A stretch of DNA of 64,000 nucleotides from Paracoccus methylovorus (GTDB lineage Bacteria > Pseudomonadota > Alphaproteobacteria > Rhodobacterales > Rhodobacteraceae): assembly GCF_016919705.1 (NCBI RefSeq), contig NZ_CP070369.1, positions 1 through 64,000 on the forward strand. The letters run 5' to 3'. Each line of letters opens with the position of its first letter. The first letter of the stretch is position 1. The translations under genes were made by a program, and so were the position numbers. Positions 17,656 through 26,847 of this stretch are shown here, in pieces. The notes beneath the pieces were generated by a model. The model was not told where the DNA came from and made no database searches. It was given only the letters and a program-made list of their open reading frames with translations.

Positions 17656-20600
17656 GGATCAGTTCCTCCTGCCGGGCATGGGCGCGGGCAAGCTCGGGTT
17701 CTTCGACCCGCAGCAATTCGATCTGCTTCACGATCTCGGCCTTGGCGCTGGACATCACCTGACTGGCCTCGCGCAGGGCATCCCGGCGGATTGCGCGACG
17801 CTCGGCCTCGGTTCCGGCGCTGGCAAGCCGGTCCATCGCCCGGCTGCGCGCCGCGCCGATGTCCGTGCTGGCTTGCCGCAGGATGGCCGAGACTGTCTGC
17901 ATCGAGGGCGGCAGGTCCGCCGACAGTTCGTCCAGCGCGCTGGAATAGCGATCCAGCGCCCGCGACAGGCAGGCCAGCATATCCTCGGCCTGGCCCTCGT
18001 TCTGGCTGCAGGCGTCGATCATCTGCGAAACCTCGTCCGACAGCGCGGCCAGCCGGGTAAGCCCGTCATCCTGCGGCCCGGACGTGACCGGAGGCGCCCT
18101 GCCCGGCAGCACCGAGGCCGTCCCGGCCAGCCGGGTGGTGCCAAAGGGCAGGGGGCCATCAGTCGGGTTGGGCAGTGCCGTTCCCGGCAGCGTGTTCTGC
18201 GGGATCGGGATGCCCCGGGGCGCGGCGGGGTTGACGATCTGCAAGGTTCCGAGGGCATAGGTAATGGCATAATTCGCCTGTGCCCCATTCAGCATCCGTG
18301 CGTCCGAGGCGGCGATGCCATAGCTGCCGGGCGGACTGGTCCGGGTGCCGGCGCTGGACAGCAGGACCCCGGTGATCCGGTCCCCCTCGGCCAGACTTCC
18401 GCCGGTCAACTGCCAATCTAGCAGCGGCGCGGTGCCGAAACGGGCCAGACTGTCGCGCGCACCGATGGTGATGCTGCGCGGCACGACGTCCAGCGCGCCA
18501 TCGGCATAGCTGATGATATAATTGCCGGTCACGTCACCGCCCAAGCCGCCGATCCGCGCTCCGCTGGCACTGATGACATAGGGAGAGCCGCTGACCCACG
18601 CACCCGCCCCGGCCCCGGCACTGGCCAACTCCACGGCCGTCAGCCGGTCGGCATAGCGCAACCCGGCCACGCTGGCATCGCTGGTCGAAAACAGCCACCG
18701 TTCGCCATAGATCTTGGTCAGGTCATCGGCCGAGAGGGTCAGCAGGGCCCGGTTGATGGTCAGGCTGGCCGGCGAGGCGACGATGCGATAGCTGGTCCCC
18801 CCCGGCGAAGTGACCGTGCCTGCGGTCCGGATGGCATAGGTTCCGGCATTGCGCGCACCCGCAGGCAGGCTGAATATCCCCGAGACCGTGGGCCGGTCGC
18901 CAAAGACATAACGCCCCAGCCCGTGGACCGTGCCGGTCGGCGTGGGCAGGGCATCGCCATAGGTGACGGTCAGCGGGGTGGGTTCGGCCCAAAGCACCGG
19001 GTCGATGCTGTAAAGCCGCGGATAGACGCCCCCGCCGCCCGGTGCCCAGACCGAGGCGAAGTTCCACCCCGTGGCCCGGCCCATAAAGCCCGCCGTGTCA
19101 CGCAGTTGCGCCGTGGTCAGGCCGGTGCCGCCGGCGGATGCCGTTTGCCCGGTCGCCTGCCGGTCCCAGAAAGAGACGGTGACGGTGCCCGGGCCTTCGC
19201 CTTCGTCATTGGCGCCGACCAGCCCGCCGGTGCGCAGCAGGGTTGCCGGCGCGGTGGTTGCGATCTCGCCCGCCGCATAGGTCCGGGCGACATTGCCGGT
19301 GTTCGATCCGACCAGCCCCCCGATCGTGGCGGGAAGGTTGCCGGAATAGGTCACGGGTGCCAGCGAATAGGCATCGGCGATGCTGCCGTCGTTCCAGCCC
19401 ACCATCCCGCCAAGGGCCGAGCGCGGAGCCTCTGGCCCGCCCGGGCCGTTCAGCACCGCCCCCAGACTGCCCGAAGCACGGGCGCGAATGATCCCGCCCA
19501 CGTTCCAACCCACCAGCCCGCCCGCCGCCACCGTCGCACGACCCGAGATCCCGATGGCGTTGCGGGCAAAGGCGTCGCGGATCTGGCCGGTGTTATATCC
19601 GATCAGCCCGCCGATCTCGGCAATGCTGGCACCATCCGGCAGGCCGGACAGGGTAATGTCCATGTCACCCAAGTCATAGGCGATGCGGACCGTGCCCTGG
19701 TTGATGCCCAGCAGCCCGCCCGCCCGCAGGTATCCCGCCGTGTCGATATCCATGACCACATCGCTGTGCGCGTCCGACACCGTGCCGCTGTTCGTGCCTG
19801 CCAGACCGCCCACGCCCAGCAGGCGGGTCCCCTCGGGCACGCCCTGCGTCAGGGTGATGGGGCCTGTCGTCGAAACACGTGTCAGCACCGCCGCATTTTC
19901 GCCCACCAGCCCGCCGATGAACCAGTTTCCGCCGCCGGTCTGGGTGATCTGGGGGCTGGCGGTCGAATCGACGATCCTGTCGCCCTCTTGCGTCAGCCCG
20001 GCCAGTCCGCCCATGCGCGAAAAGGGGGCGTCGCCTTCAAAGTTATCTTCGGACCCATCAAAGCTGGACTGGATATTGCCGGCATAGCGGCTGCCGGTGA
20101 TCGTGGTCCCGCCCAGCGACTGACCGATAAGGCCCCCTGCGAAAATCACATCTCCCGGCCCATCCGCCCCGCCCGAGAATGCCAGCGTGACGCGCGATTG
20201 CGAATTGACGATGCGGCCATTGCCAAACATGCCGGCGATGCCGCCGAAGCTGGCGCTGCTGACCGAATCGTCGCCCATTGCGGCCTCGATCCGACCCGTC
20301 ACCAGAACATTGGCGATCACGTTCGGGGTTTCGCCTGCCAGCGTTTCGCCGACCAGACCGCCGGCGACGGGCGCAAAGCTTTGCCCGGCGTCAAGGTCGA
20401 TGCCCAGCAGGCGCAGGTTGCGGATCGTGGCGCCGGCGATAAAGCCGAACAGCCCGCCCGGGCCAGAGGTCGGGGTTTGCGTCAGCCCCGAGATCGCGTA
20501 GCGGCCAGCCGCCCCGGCACCGTCGAGACTGCCCGAGAACGGCGTGCCGCGCGTGCCGATGGGCCGGAAACCGGCCCCCAGGTTCCATTCGGCGGTGCCT

Positions 20601-22618
20601 GCCGCCGCGATATTGGCGCCCAGGGCGTAATGCGCCCCTTCATAGCCCGCCGAGCCGACGCCCTGAAGCCCATAGATATCGGTGACGACATAGCGGTTTG
20701 CGGTCGTGCCCGCGCCGCCGCGGACGCGCAGGAAACCGGCTTCCGGCGAGATGCCGAAATCGCGGGCCGAAAAGCCGGGCAGCGTGGCGCTGTTCTGCTG
20801 CCATTGCGATGGCCCGTTCAGGCGGAAACCGTCCACGGCGACGCCGCTGCTGGCGGTGATCAACGGCGCTTGCAGGTTCAGCATCCCGGCCGATCCTTGG
20901 ACCGGCGCACCTAGCGCGATGCTTTCGCCCGCCGTCAGGTTCAGGGCCGTGGCCCCGCTCCAACTCAGCGTGCCTAAGGTGGCGATACCGGCCCCGGCTG
21001 TCAGCGACAACTGGCCCGGTCCGCCCCAGCTTATCGGGTCGTTGACCGTCAGGTTGTTGTCGGCCCGCAGGTCCAGATGGCTTTCCGCGCCGCTGACGAA
21101 GGACAGGGTCATCGGCGTATCGACGACCAGATTTCCGACGTCGCCGCCTTCGCCCTCGGTCGAGATGATGTAATGCCCCGCGTCCAGCAGCATGTCGTAG
21201 ATATCCGTGACCAGAACATGCGTGGGATCATCGCCGTTATAGGTCTCGGGATCGACGATGCGCAGGTTCTGCGGGTCGAACAGCGCCGTTCCCGCTTGGC
21301 CGCGTGGGGCCGAGACGCGCACGTCGGAACTGCGGATCGCCAGCGCACCGTGGCTGGAGATCTCGGTAAAGCCGCCGTTGCCGCCGTGCGCGCCACCCCG
21401 GACCGAGACGCCGCCGGAAAAATGCGTATAGGCATCCGACCAGACGATGATCCGCCCGCCATCGGCATGGCCGATCCCATCGGCGACAAGCCGCGTTCCG
21501 GCGTCCAGAGTGGTGCGCCGCGCATGGGGCAGAGTGCCGCCGCCGCGGTAATCGCCGCCAATGCGGATCAGCCCGCCGCCGCCGGTGCCGCTGGCATCCA
21601 GCGTGGCCCCGACCAGCGCGATGTGGGCGCCGGTGATGGTGATTTCGCCGCCGCGCTCTGGCCGTGCGGCTGGACGCTGGGCGCTGACCGGGGCGGCGGT
21701 GCTCCGGCCGCCGCTGACATCGACCCGGCCCGCGACGCGCACCCGGCCGCCGTCGCCGCCGCCCAGCACCACCCGGCCCGAGCGTCCCGATACCGTCCGC
21801 GCCTCGGTCACGCCGGACAGGTTGATGGCGTGGCGCGCGGCATGCCGTGCCGTCGCCGCCTTGATCTCGATCGAGCCGCCGTCGGCCGAGATCCGGCCAT
21901 GCTGTTCAATCAGCGCCATGGTCTTGCCATCCTCGGCGGGGGGCAGGGCCACCGACAGGAAGTTGTTGCCCGAAAGGTTCAGCACCACGCGCTGCCCGGC
22001 ACCCAGCCCCACCGTGCCCAAGGGCACGCGGATCGCGCCGCTGTTGGCGACCCGCCCGCCCAAAAGCGCGGCATAGCCGCCCGGAATGATGTCGATTTGC
22101 CCGCGATTCTCGACGCTGCCCGGCTGGTCGCCGGAAAAACGCAGCCGGCCTGCGGTGAAATCCTTGTTCGAGATGTCCAGGGTCGATCCAACGAAACCCG
22201 CCGTGGCGATGCGCCCCTCGCGTCCGACGACGATGCCGTTGCGGTTGACGACGAAAACCTGACCGTTCGCGCCCAGAAAGCCGTCGATGCGGGTCGGGCT
22301 GTTGCCGGTCACCCGGTTCAGCAGTGCCGCCTCGCGTCCCGGTTGATGCACCCGGACCGAGCCGCCCGCGCCGATGCTGAAACTGCTCCAGTCGATGATG
22401 GCACGGTTGCTGCGCTGATCCACGCGCATCGCGCCGGGGCGCGGCGTGCTGACGCTGGCGCTGCCGCCGACCACGTTCGGGCCATGGGGCAGGGTTTGCG
22501 CCGCCAGCGGGCCGGGCACAAGTGCGCTGCACAGCAATAGCGCCGCCCAAAGCCTGCGCCCGGAACTAGAAGCGATACGAGCTGATGATCGTGAAACGCT
22601 CGGGGTCTTCCTGCCCAT
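17603..22618 (-). CDS. TpsA exoprotein (filamentous haemagglutinin type) with GLUG and MBG repeats
   Basis: Secreted two-partner exoprotein of 1671 residues. A signal peptide ends at GPLAAQ. The TPS domain (about 45-270) has [29 protein letters not shown] and [15 protein letters not shown], in which the usual NPNG reads NRNG. About 13 GLUG-type units follow (about 720-1140; GGLVG-N-G, for example [32 protein letters not shown]). MBG/YDG-type beta domains follow (about 1210-1480; [19 protein letters not shown]). A helical C-terminus (about 1520-1671) has charged, coiled-coil character. The ATG at 22618 has AAGGAAG in front; one at 22639 also exists. It overlaps tpsB upstream and the caspase-like gene downstream. 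Confidence 0.9.
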   Translation of the reverse strand: MGRKTPSVSRSSARIASSSGRRLWAALLLCSALVPGPLAAQTLPHGPNVVGGSASVSTPRPGAMRVDQRSNRAIIDWSSFSIGAGGSVRVHQPGREAALLNRVTGNSPTRIDGFLGANGQVFVVNRNGIVVGREGRIATAGFVGSTLDISNKDFTAGRLRFSGDQPGSVENRGQIDIIPGGYAALLGGRVANSGAIRVPLGTVGLGAGQRVVLNLSGNNFLSVALPPAEDGKTMALIEQHGRISADGGSIEIKAATARHAARHAINLSGVTEARTVSGRSGRVVLGGGDGGRVRVAGRVDVSGGRSTAAPVSAQRPAARPERGGEITITGAHIALVGATLDASGTGGGGLIRIGGDYRGGGTLPHARRTTLDAGTRLVADGIGHADGGRIIVWSDAYTHFSGGVSVRGGAHGGNGGFTEISSHGALAIRSSDVRVSAPRGQAGTALFDPQNLRIVDPETYNGDDPTHVLVTDIYDMLLDAGHYIISTEGEGGDVGNLVVDTPMTLSFVSGAESHLDLRADNNLTVNDPISWGGPGQLSLTAGAGIATLGTLSWSGATALNLTAGESIALGAPVQGSAGMLNLQAPLITASSGVAVDGFRLNGPSQWQQNSATLPGFSARDFGISPEAGFLRVRGGAGTTANRYVVTDIYGLQGVGSAGYEGAHYALGANIAAAGTAEWNLGAGFRPIGTRGTPFSGSLDGAGAAGRYAISGLTQTPTSGPGGLFGFIAGATIRNLRLLGIDLDAGQSFAPVAGGLVGETLAGETPNVIANVLVTGRIEAAMGDDSVSSASFGGIAGMFGNGRIVNSQSRVTLAFSGGADGPGDVIFAGGLIGQSLGGTTITGSRYAGNIQSSFDGSEDNFEGDAPFSRMGGLAGLTQEGDRIVDSTASPQITQTGGGNWFIGGLVGENAAVLTRVSTTGPITLTQGVPEGTRLLGVGGLAGTNSGTVSDAHSDVVMDIDTAGYLRAGGLLGINQGTVRIAYDLGDMDITLSGLPDGASIAEIGGLIGYNTGQIRDAFARNAIGISGRATVAAGGLVGWNVGGIIRARASGSLGAVLNGPGGPEAPRSALGGMVGWNDGSIADAYSLAPVTYSGNLPATIGGLVGSNTGNVARTYAAGEIATTAPATLLRTGGLVGANDEGEGPGTVTVSFWDRQATGQTASAGGTGLTTAQLRDTAGFMGRATGWNFASVWAPGGGGVYPRLYSIDPVLWAEPTPLTVTYGDALPTPTGTVHGLGRYVFGDRPTVSGIFSLPAGARNAGTYAIRTAGTVTSPGGTSYRIVASPASLTINRALLTLSADDLTKIYGERWLFSTSDASVAGLRYADRLTAVELASAGAGAGAWVSGSPYVISASGARIGGLGGDVTGNYIISYADGALDVVPRSITIGARDSLARFGTAPLLDWQLTGGSLAEGDRITGVLLSSAGTRTSPPGSYGIAASDARMLNGAQANYAITYALGTLQIVNPAAPRGIPIPQNTLPGTALPNPTDGPLPFGTTRLAGTASVLPGRAPPVTSGPQDDGLTRLAALSDEVSQMIDACSQNEGQAEDMLACLSRALDRYSSALDELSADLPPSMQTVSAILRQASTDIGAARSRAMDRLASAGTEAERRAIRRDALREASQVMSSAKAEIVKQIELLRVEEPELARAHARQEELILATVEKADATLVRAVGL

Positions 22619-24320
22619 CGTCCCTGCTTCCTTTGCCATATTCGAACCTGACGAGCGCCGAGGAATAGCTGGGGTCGCGGATCAGCCGCAGATCGACACC
22701 TATGCCGAAGGATGTGGCCTTGGTCCGCGCGGCCTCGTCGGCCGAAGGGTTTTCCAGATTGACCGCGCCAACGGCGGCAAAGACATAGGGGCTGACCACC
22801 ACCGGATGGCCCAGCCCTTGCGTGGGGAAATGTCGCGCCACCTCGCCGCGCACGAACCAGCCGGAATCGCCCGACAGGCTGCCCAGGTCAAAGGCCGACA
22901 GCCCCTCGGTCGAGGCGATGCCGAATTGTTCGCTGGACAAAAGCGGATCGCCGAATGCGCTTTGCGCCTGCCCCGACAGCGCGAGGCTCCAGTCCCGATG
23001 AAAGTCGCGGTCATAGCGAAATGACAGTTCCAGCTTGTGGAAATCCGCATCCGCGCCATCGCGCGACAGGGGCATGGCGGGGGTGGCGTCGGCGGCGGTG
23101 CGTGCACCCAGGGCGTTCAGCCCGACGGACAGGACCGCCGCCATGCGCAGCGCGCTGTTGTCCGAAAGCTGCCAGTTCCCTTCGCCCGTCAGGCGCAGGA
23201 CGCGGGTGCGATCCTTGTAAAGCCCGAAATCGCCGACGCTGGTTTCCAGATCCTGCCGATCGCGTTGCAGATCCAGCGCCCCGGTGACCGAGATATTGCG
23301 CTTGACCGATCGCACCACCGGATAGAACAGCCGCAAGGACAGCCGGTCGAAATCCGACGCCGTGGCCACCGCGCCGCTGTCGGGCCCGGTTTTGGAGTTG
23401 GCGGCCTCGACGCCAAAGGTCAACCCGTCATTCCCCAGCGGAAAGACCGCCCCCCCGGCAAGGGTGCGCAGTTGCGGCCGGTCGCTGAGATAGCCTTCGT
23501 CGCCCAGTTGCGGATGCCCCGAGGCCCGCAGATAGAACACCTCGCCCCGGCCGAGCTGGTTGTTCAGCTCGACCCCGGCGCTAAGGTTCCAGCGCCCCAG
23601 TTCGGACGAGAAGCTGTTGTCCAGCCCCACGAACCCGGTGACCGAGCGGAATTGCGGATTCAGGATGATGACCGTGCCGCCGGGCCGCGCGCCGGTGGAA
23701 AGCGCCGACCCCAGCGCGACGCCGAACATGTCGCCCGCCAGCAAAAGCCGCCGCTCGATATCGGGCAGCCGCAGCGTCGGGCGGTCGATCAGCGGCGCGG
23801 TCATGGCATCCAGACGGGCGCGCAGGGCAGGGGGTGCGGCGCTGGTGTCGATCTTTTCGACAAAGCCGCTGACGATGGTCAGGCGCAACGCGCCGCCGTC
23901 CTCCAGCGTCTGGGCCGGGATCACCACCCGCGACAACACATAACCGTTGCGCACATAGGCGGCCTCCAGATCCGAGGCGGCGGCGAAAATCTCGGACACG
24001 GCGATCCGCTTGCCGATCAGGCGCTGGCGCAGCGACGCGATCTCGGCTTCGTTGCCCGGCAGCGCGCCTTCGACCCGGACATCGGCAAGCTGGATCGACA
24101 GGCGGTCCGCGCCCTGCGGTGCCGCCAGTCCCGGCGAGCCGCTGAACACCACCGCGCCGGACAGCCGCTGCATCGGCGGCTGATAGCTGTCCTGGGTGAT
24201 CTGGCTTGCGGTCTGGGTCCGCGCGGGTCCGGCAGGCAGAGCCAGCATGGCAAGGGCAGTAAACGCCATGACCGAGGCTGCCGGGCATGGCAGGCGAATG
24301 CCGCGTCTTGCAAGTGTCAC
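22566..24320 (-). CDS. TpsB outer-membrane transporter (ShlB/FhaC/HecB family)
   Basis: Outer-membrane pore of about 584 residues that exports TpsA. A signal peptide ([15 protein letters not shown]) is followed by a ShlB-type POTRA segment ([15 protein letters not shown], then [20 protein letters not shown] and [14 protein letters not shown]). A 16-strand barrel begins about residue 200 ([18 protein letters not shown]), and the C-terminal strand ends FTIISSYRF with a terminal Phe. The GTG at 24320 is chosen because GGGGGAGG sits eight bases before it; the ATG at 24353 lies inside an inverted repeat. The gene ends inside the start of tpsA. Confidence 0.88.
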   Translation of the reverse strand: MTLARRGIRLPCPAASVMAFTALAMLALPAGPARTQTASQITQDSYQPPMQRLSGAVVFSGSPGLAAPQGADRLSIQLADVRVEGALPGNEAEIASLRQRLIGKRIAVSEIFAAASDLEAAYVRNGYVLSRVVIPAQTLEDGGALRLTIVSGFVEKIDTSAAPPALRARLDAMTAPLIDRPTLRLPDIERRLLLAGDMFGVALGSALSTGARPGGTVIILNPQFRSVTGFVGLDNSFSSELGRWNLSAGVELNNQLGRGEVFYLRASGHPQLGDEGYLSDRPQLRTLAGGAVFPLGNDGLTFGVEAANSKTGPDSGAVATASDFDRLSLRLFYPVVRSVKRNISVTGALDLQRDRQDLETSVGDFGLYKDRTRVLRLTGEGNWQLSDNSALRMAAVLSVGLNALGARTAADATPAMPLSRDGADADFHKLELSFRYDRDFHRDWSLALSGQAQSAFGDPLLSSEQFGIASTEGLSAFDLGSLSGDSGWFVRGEVARHFPTQGLGHPVVVSPYVFAAVGAVNLENPSADEAARTKATSFGIGVDLRLIRDPSYSSALVRFEYGKGSRDDGQEDPERFTIISSYRF

Positions 24321-24345
24321 TTGTCTTGCCTCCCCCGCGCAATGC

Positions 24346-24363
24346 GGCGACATGGATGTCGCC
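24346..24363. repeat. Palindrome upstream of tpsB
   Basis: GGCGACAT (24346-24353) and ATGTCGCC (24356-24363) are perfect complements around GG. The site lies about 25 bases upstream of the chosen tpsB start, between ompA and tpsB. It may be an operator or an mRNA hairpin controlling tpsB. Confidence 0.4.
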
Positions 24364-24408
24364 CTGTTTCGTCAGGTCGTCGGACGCATTTTGGTCATAT
24401 GTATAAGT

Positions 24409-24429
24409 GGCGCCGTCTTGGGCGGCGCC
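24409..24429 (-). terminator. GC-rich hairpin after ompA
   Basis: GGCGCCG (24409-24415) and CGGCGCC (24423-24429) form a seven-pair stem with a seven-base loop. It starts nine bases after the ompA stop in the direction of transcription. There is no U tract, so it is more likely a partial attenuator or RNA-stabilising element between ompA and tpsB than a full terminator. Confidence 0.4.
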
Positions 24430-24437
24430 TTGGTCTG

Positions 24438-25025
24438 TCAACTCAATGCCTGAAACTCGACCCGGCGGTTTTCGGCCGCCGCCGGATCGGCGGGATTGGC
24501 CAGGAAGCGTTTGCCCATGCCAAGCGCCTCCAGCCGGGTGGCGGCGATGCCGCAATCCTGGATCAGCCAGCGGCGCACCTCTTCGGCGCGCAGCTTGGAA
24601 AGGTTTTCGTTATAACTGTCGCTGCCCTTGGCGTCGGTATGGCCGACGATACGGAACAGATCGACGTCCGACTGCCGCATGGCTCCGCACATCTTTTCCA
24701 GCAGCGGGTGCTGGTCCGGCGTGATGGTAGCGGAATCGAAGGCGAAACGGACGGCGATATTGACCTGAAGCTCAGGCGCGAACTCGCCAAAGACCACAGT
24801 GCCTGCCGTCGTGTCGGAGGTGGGTTCGGTCGTGGACGGCTCGCCGCCCTGGGTGACGGTGACCATATCCAGCCCGCGCGTCTTCTGGCCCTGCACGGTG
24901 GCGCGATACATCTCGCGCTGCGCGTCGAAGCGTTGCAGGATCTGGTCTTCGGTCAGCTCTTGTCCCTGGGCGGAACCGACCAGAAGGCAAATGCCGGACA
25001 ATATGGCTAGGCCAGTCCGCAGCAT
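24438..25025 (-). CDS. OmpA-family outer-membrane/peptidoglycan-associated protein
   Basis: A protein of 195 residues. A signal peptide (MLRTGLAILSGICLLVGSAQ) is followed by a short linker and a C-terminal OmpA domain (about 90-195): FAFDSATITPDQHPLLEKMC, then RIVGHTDAKGSDSYNENLSK, RAEEVRRWL and ENRRVEFQ. These are the peptidoglycan-binding Asp and Arg positions. The ATG at 25025 fits the signal peptide and a predicted promoter better than the ATG at 25049. It leads the tpsB-tpsA-caspase operon and may anchor the exoprotein system to the cell wall. Confidence 0.85.
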   Translation of the reverse strand: MLRTGLAILSGICLLVGSAQGQELTEDQILQRFDAQREMYRATVQGQKTRGLDMVTVTQGGEPSTTEPTSDTTAGTVVFGEFAPELQVNIAVRFAFDSATITPDQHPLLEKMCGAMRQSDVDLFRIVGHTDAKGSDSYNENLSKLRAEEVRRWLIQDCGIAATRLEALGMGKRFLANPADPAAAENRRVEFQALS

Positions 25026-25061
25026 TGGAATCACCGTAAAAAACTGCATCCCTGTAAGATT

Positions 25062-25090
25062 GTTTTACGCTAAACTAGAGTTGTTTTCAA
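25062..25090 (-). promoter_or_regulatory. Candidate promoter for the ompA-tps operon
   Basis: On the minus strand, TTGAAA (25090-25085) and TAAAAC (25067-25062) are spaced by 17 bases in the AT-rich divergent region. Transcription would begin about 25055, leaving a 30-base leader before the ATG at 25025. This is a sequence match only. Confidence 0.35.
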
Positions 25091-25142
25091 TTCTTGCGCG
25101 AATATTCCTAGTGAGGCTCTCTTGCCTGCAAAGGATCACCCA

Positions 25143-25901
25143 GTGAGCGGACCGACGACCCGGCGCGGCCTTTCCGTCAGGGGGGCGGGGCTGACCCATC
25201 GCGGCGCCATCCGCGACCAGAACGAGGATGCGATACTGGTCGATCCCTCGGGACAGGTCTGGGCGGTGGCCGATGGAATGGGCGGGCACCTGCTGGGCGG
25301 CTATGCCGCGGATCGGGTGATCGATGCGCTGGAAACCCTCGCCGACAGCGAAGAACCCATGGCCGCCCTGACCGCGCGCTTTGCGGCGGCGGATGCGCTG
25401 ATCGCGGCGCGGGGCCAAAGCGAGGGCGCGGTGATCGGCGCCACCGCCGTCGCGGCGGTCATCCGGCGCGGGCGGCTGACGCTGGCATGGGCGGGGGACG
25501 CGCGCGCCTATCTGCTGCGCGATGGCCGGCTGGCGGGGCTGACGCGCGATCATTCGCTGGTGCAGGAACTGGTGGACGCCGGTCGGCTGGCCCCCGAGGC
25601 GGCGCGCGATCACCCGCAGGCGAATATCGTCACCCGCGCCGTGGGGGCGGGGGCGGTGCCGGAATTCGCCGCGCTGGATCTGGCGGCCGGGGATCGCTTG
25701 CTGCTGTGTTCGGACGGGCTGACGCATGTGCTGACCGATCCCGCGCTGGCCGAGACGTTGCAGGCGACCCGGCCCGGCATGGCTCTGGCTGCGGCCGGCA
25801 CCCCCGCCGATGCCGCCTGTGCCCGGCTTTTGCAACAGGCGCTGGCGGGCGGGGGGCCGGACAATGTCTCGGTCATCGTGGTCGATATCGGGCCGGGCTA
25901 G
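25143..25901 (+). CDS. pppA: T6SS-associated PP2C-type Ser/Thr phosphatase
   Basis: A phosphatase of about 252 residues that would reverse PpkA-dependent phosphorylation in T6SS control. PP2C motifs occur in order: RDQNED (metal Asp), VWAVADGMGGH, GATAVAAVI, AWAGDARAYL, LLCSDGLTHVL and GGPDNVSVIVV. The GTG at 25143 is preferred over a TTG at 25122 because AAGGA lies seven bases before it. It is followed one base later by the M15 peptidase gene. The kinase partner lies at the other end of the core cluster (47869-49977). Confidence 0.9.
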   Translation: MSGPTTRRGLSVRGAGLTHRGAIRDQNEDAILVDPSGQVWAVADGMGGHLLGGYAADRVIDALETLADSEEPMAALTARFAAADALIAARGQSEGAVIGATAVAAVIRRGRLTLAWAGDARAYLLRDGRLAGLTRDHSLVQELVDAGRLAPEAARDHPQANIVTRAVGAGAVPEFAALDLAAGDRLLLCSDGLTHVLTDPALAETLQATRPGMALAAAGTPADAACARLLQQALAGGGPDNVSVIVVDIGPG

Positions 25902-25902
25902 G

Positions 25903-26847
25903 ATGGGCCGCCGTCCCATCCCGCCGACCGCCCCGCCCGCGCGCAGCCTTTCGCCCGGACGGGCGGGGCGTGCTCCGCAGCGGGCCGGCATGCTGGCCGC
26001 GCCGATCATCGTGGCGATCGGGGTGGTTATCGGCGCCATCGCCTTTGCGGTCACGACCTGGTTTCTGGACAGCGCCGATCAGGCGACCGAGCTGCGCCTG
26101 TCCCGGCAAGAGGCGGAACTGGCGGTGCTGCGCGAGGCGCTGGCCGAGGCGCTGGTGGAACGTCAGGGTCTGCGTGCCGATCTGGCGCAACTGCGCGACG
26201 ATCTGAGTCTGATCGCAAATCGCGCCCCGGTTGCGCCCCCGCCCCAGTTTGCGCCGCCCTCCGATCTGGGCGGCGAGGATTTTGAGAGCCCGCCCGAAAC
26301 CGAGGCCCTGACCGAGCAGATGCGGCTGGCGAAGTCGCGCTTTAACAAGGGCATCACCCAGCCGCGTAATGCGACCATGCTGGCGATCCTTGGCCCGCCG
26401 CGCGACAGCTACAACACCGATTGCCAGCCGGTGACGGACGCCCGGCTGAAGGCGCTGATCGAGACCCGCAAGGTCGGGCCGATCACCGTGACCATGCTCA
26501 GGCCCGCGCTGGACAGTCTGGCGCGGGTGCTGGAACGGCTGCGGGAAAGCGACCCCGACATTCACGCCAAGCTGGGTACGGCGGGGGGGCTTTGCGCGCG
26601 GCTGATCCGGGGCTCGACGCGGTCGATCTCGAACCACTCCTGGGGCACGGCCATCGACATCACGCTGGAAGGCCAGCTTGATCCCTTTGCCGATGGAGCG
26701 ACGCAGTTCGGCCTGCTGATCCTGGCCGAATATTTCAACGAAGAGGGCTGGTTCTGGGGTGCCGCCTATAACAGCCGCGAGGATTCGATGCATTTCGAGG
26801 TCGGCGAGGAGACCCTGCGCAAATGGCAGGCCGAGGGGAAGCTCTGA
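25903..26847 (+). CDS. Membrane-anchored M15 peptidase, TagX-like
   Basis: A 314-residue protein. A proline/arginine-rich head precedes a membrane helix (about 33-54), a heptad-rich coiled coil (about 58-105) and a VanY/M15-type zinc peptidase domain (about 190-314). The metal-site pattern is visible: H245 and D252 in SNHSWGTAIDITLEG, and H297 in SMHFEV. In Acinetobacter the VanY-like TagX is an L,D-endopeptidase needed for T6SS assembly through the wall; position and architecture here suggest the same job, by inference. The ATG lies one base after the pppA stop. Confidence 0.82.
   Translation: MGRRPIPPTAPPARSLSPGRAGRAPQRAGMLAAPIIVAIGVVIGAIAFAVTTWFLDSADQATELRLSRQEAELAVLREALAEALVERQGLRADLAQLRDDLSLIANRAPVAPPPQFAPPSDLGGEDFESPPETEALTEQMRLAKSRFNKGITQPRNATMLAILGPPRDSYNTDCQPVTDARLKALIETRKVGPITVTMLRPALDSLARVLERLRESDPDIHAKLGTAGGLCARLIRGSTRSISNHSWGTAIDITLEGQLDPFADGATQFGLLILAEYFNEEGWFWGAAYNSREDSMHFEVGEETLRKWQAEGKL

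Noticed and set aside
15853-18060. 735-codon plus-strand open frame opposite the caspase-like gene
   Set aside because: It is antisense to a gene with clear domains, rich in Arg, Gly and Gln with no motifs, and typical of shadow frames in GC-rich DNA.
18923-20914. 663-codon plus-strand open frame opposite tpsA
   Set aside because: Low-complexity Arg/Ala/Gly/Asp-rich translation mirrors the GLUG repeats on the other strand; no start signal or family.
23037-25010. 657-codon plus-strand open frame opposite tpsB and ompA
   Set aside because: It spans two real genes and their spacer on the other strand; no recognisable domain.
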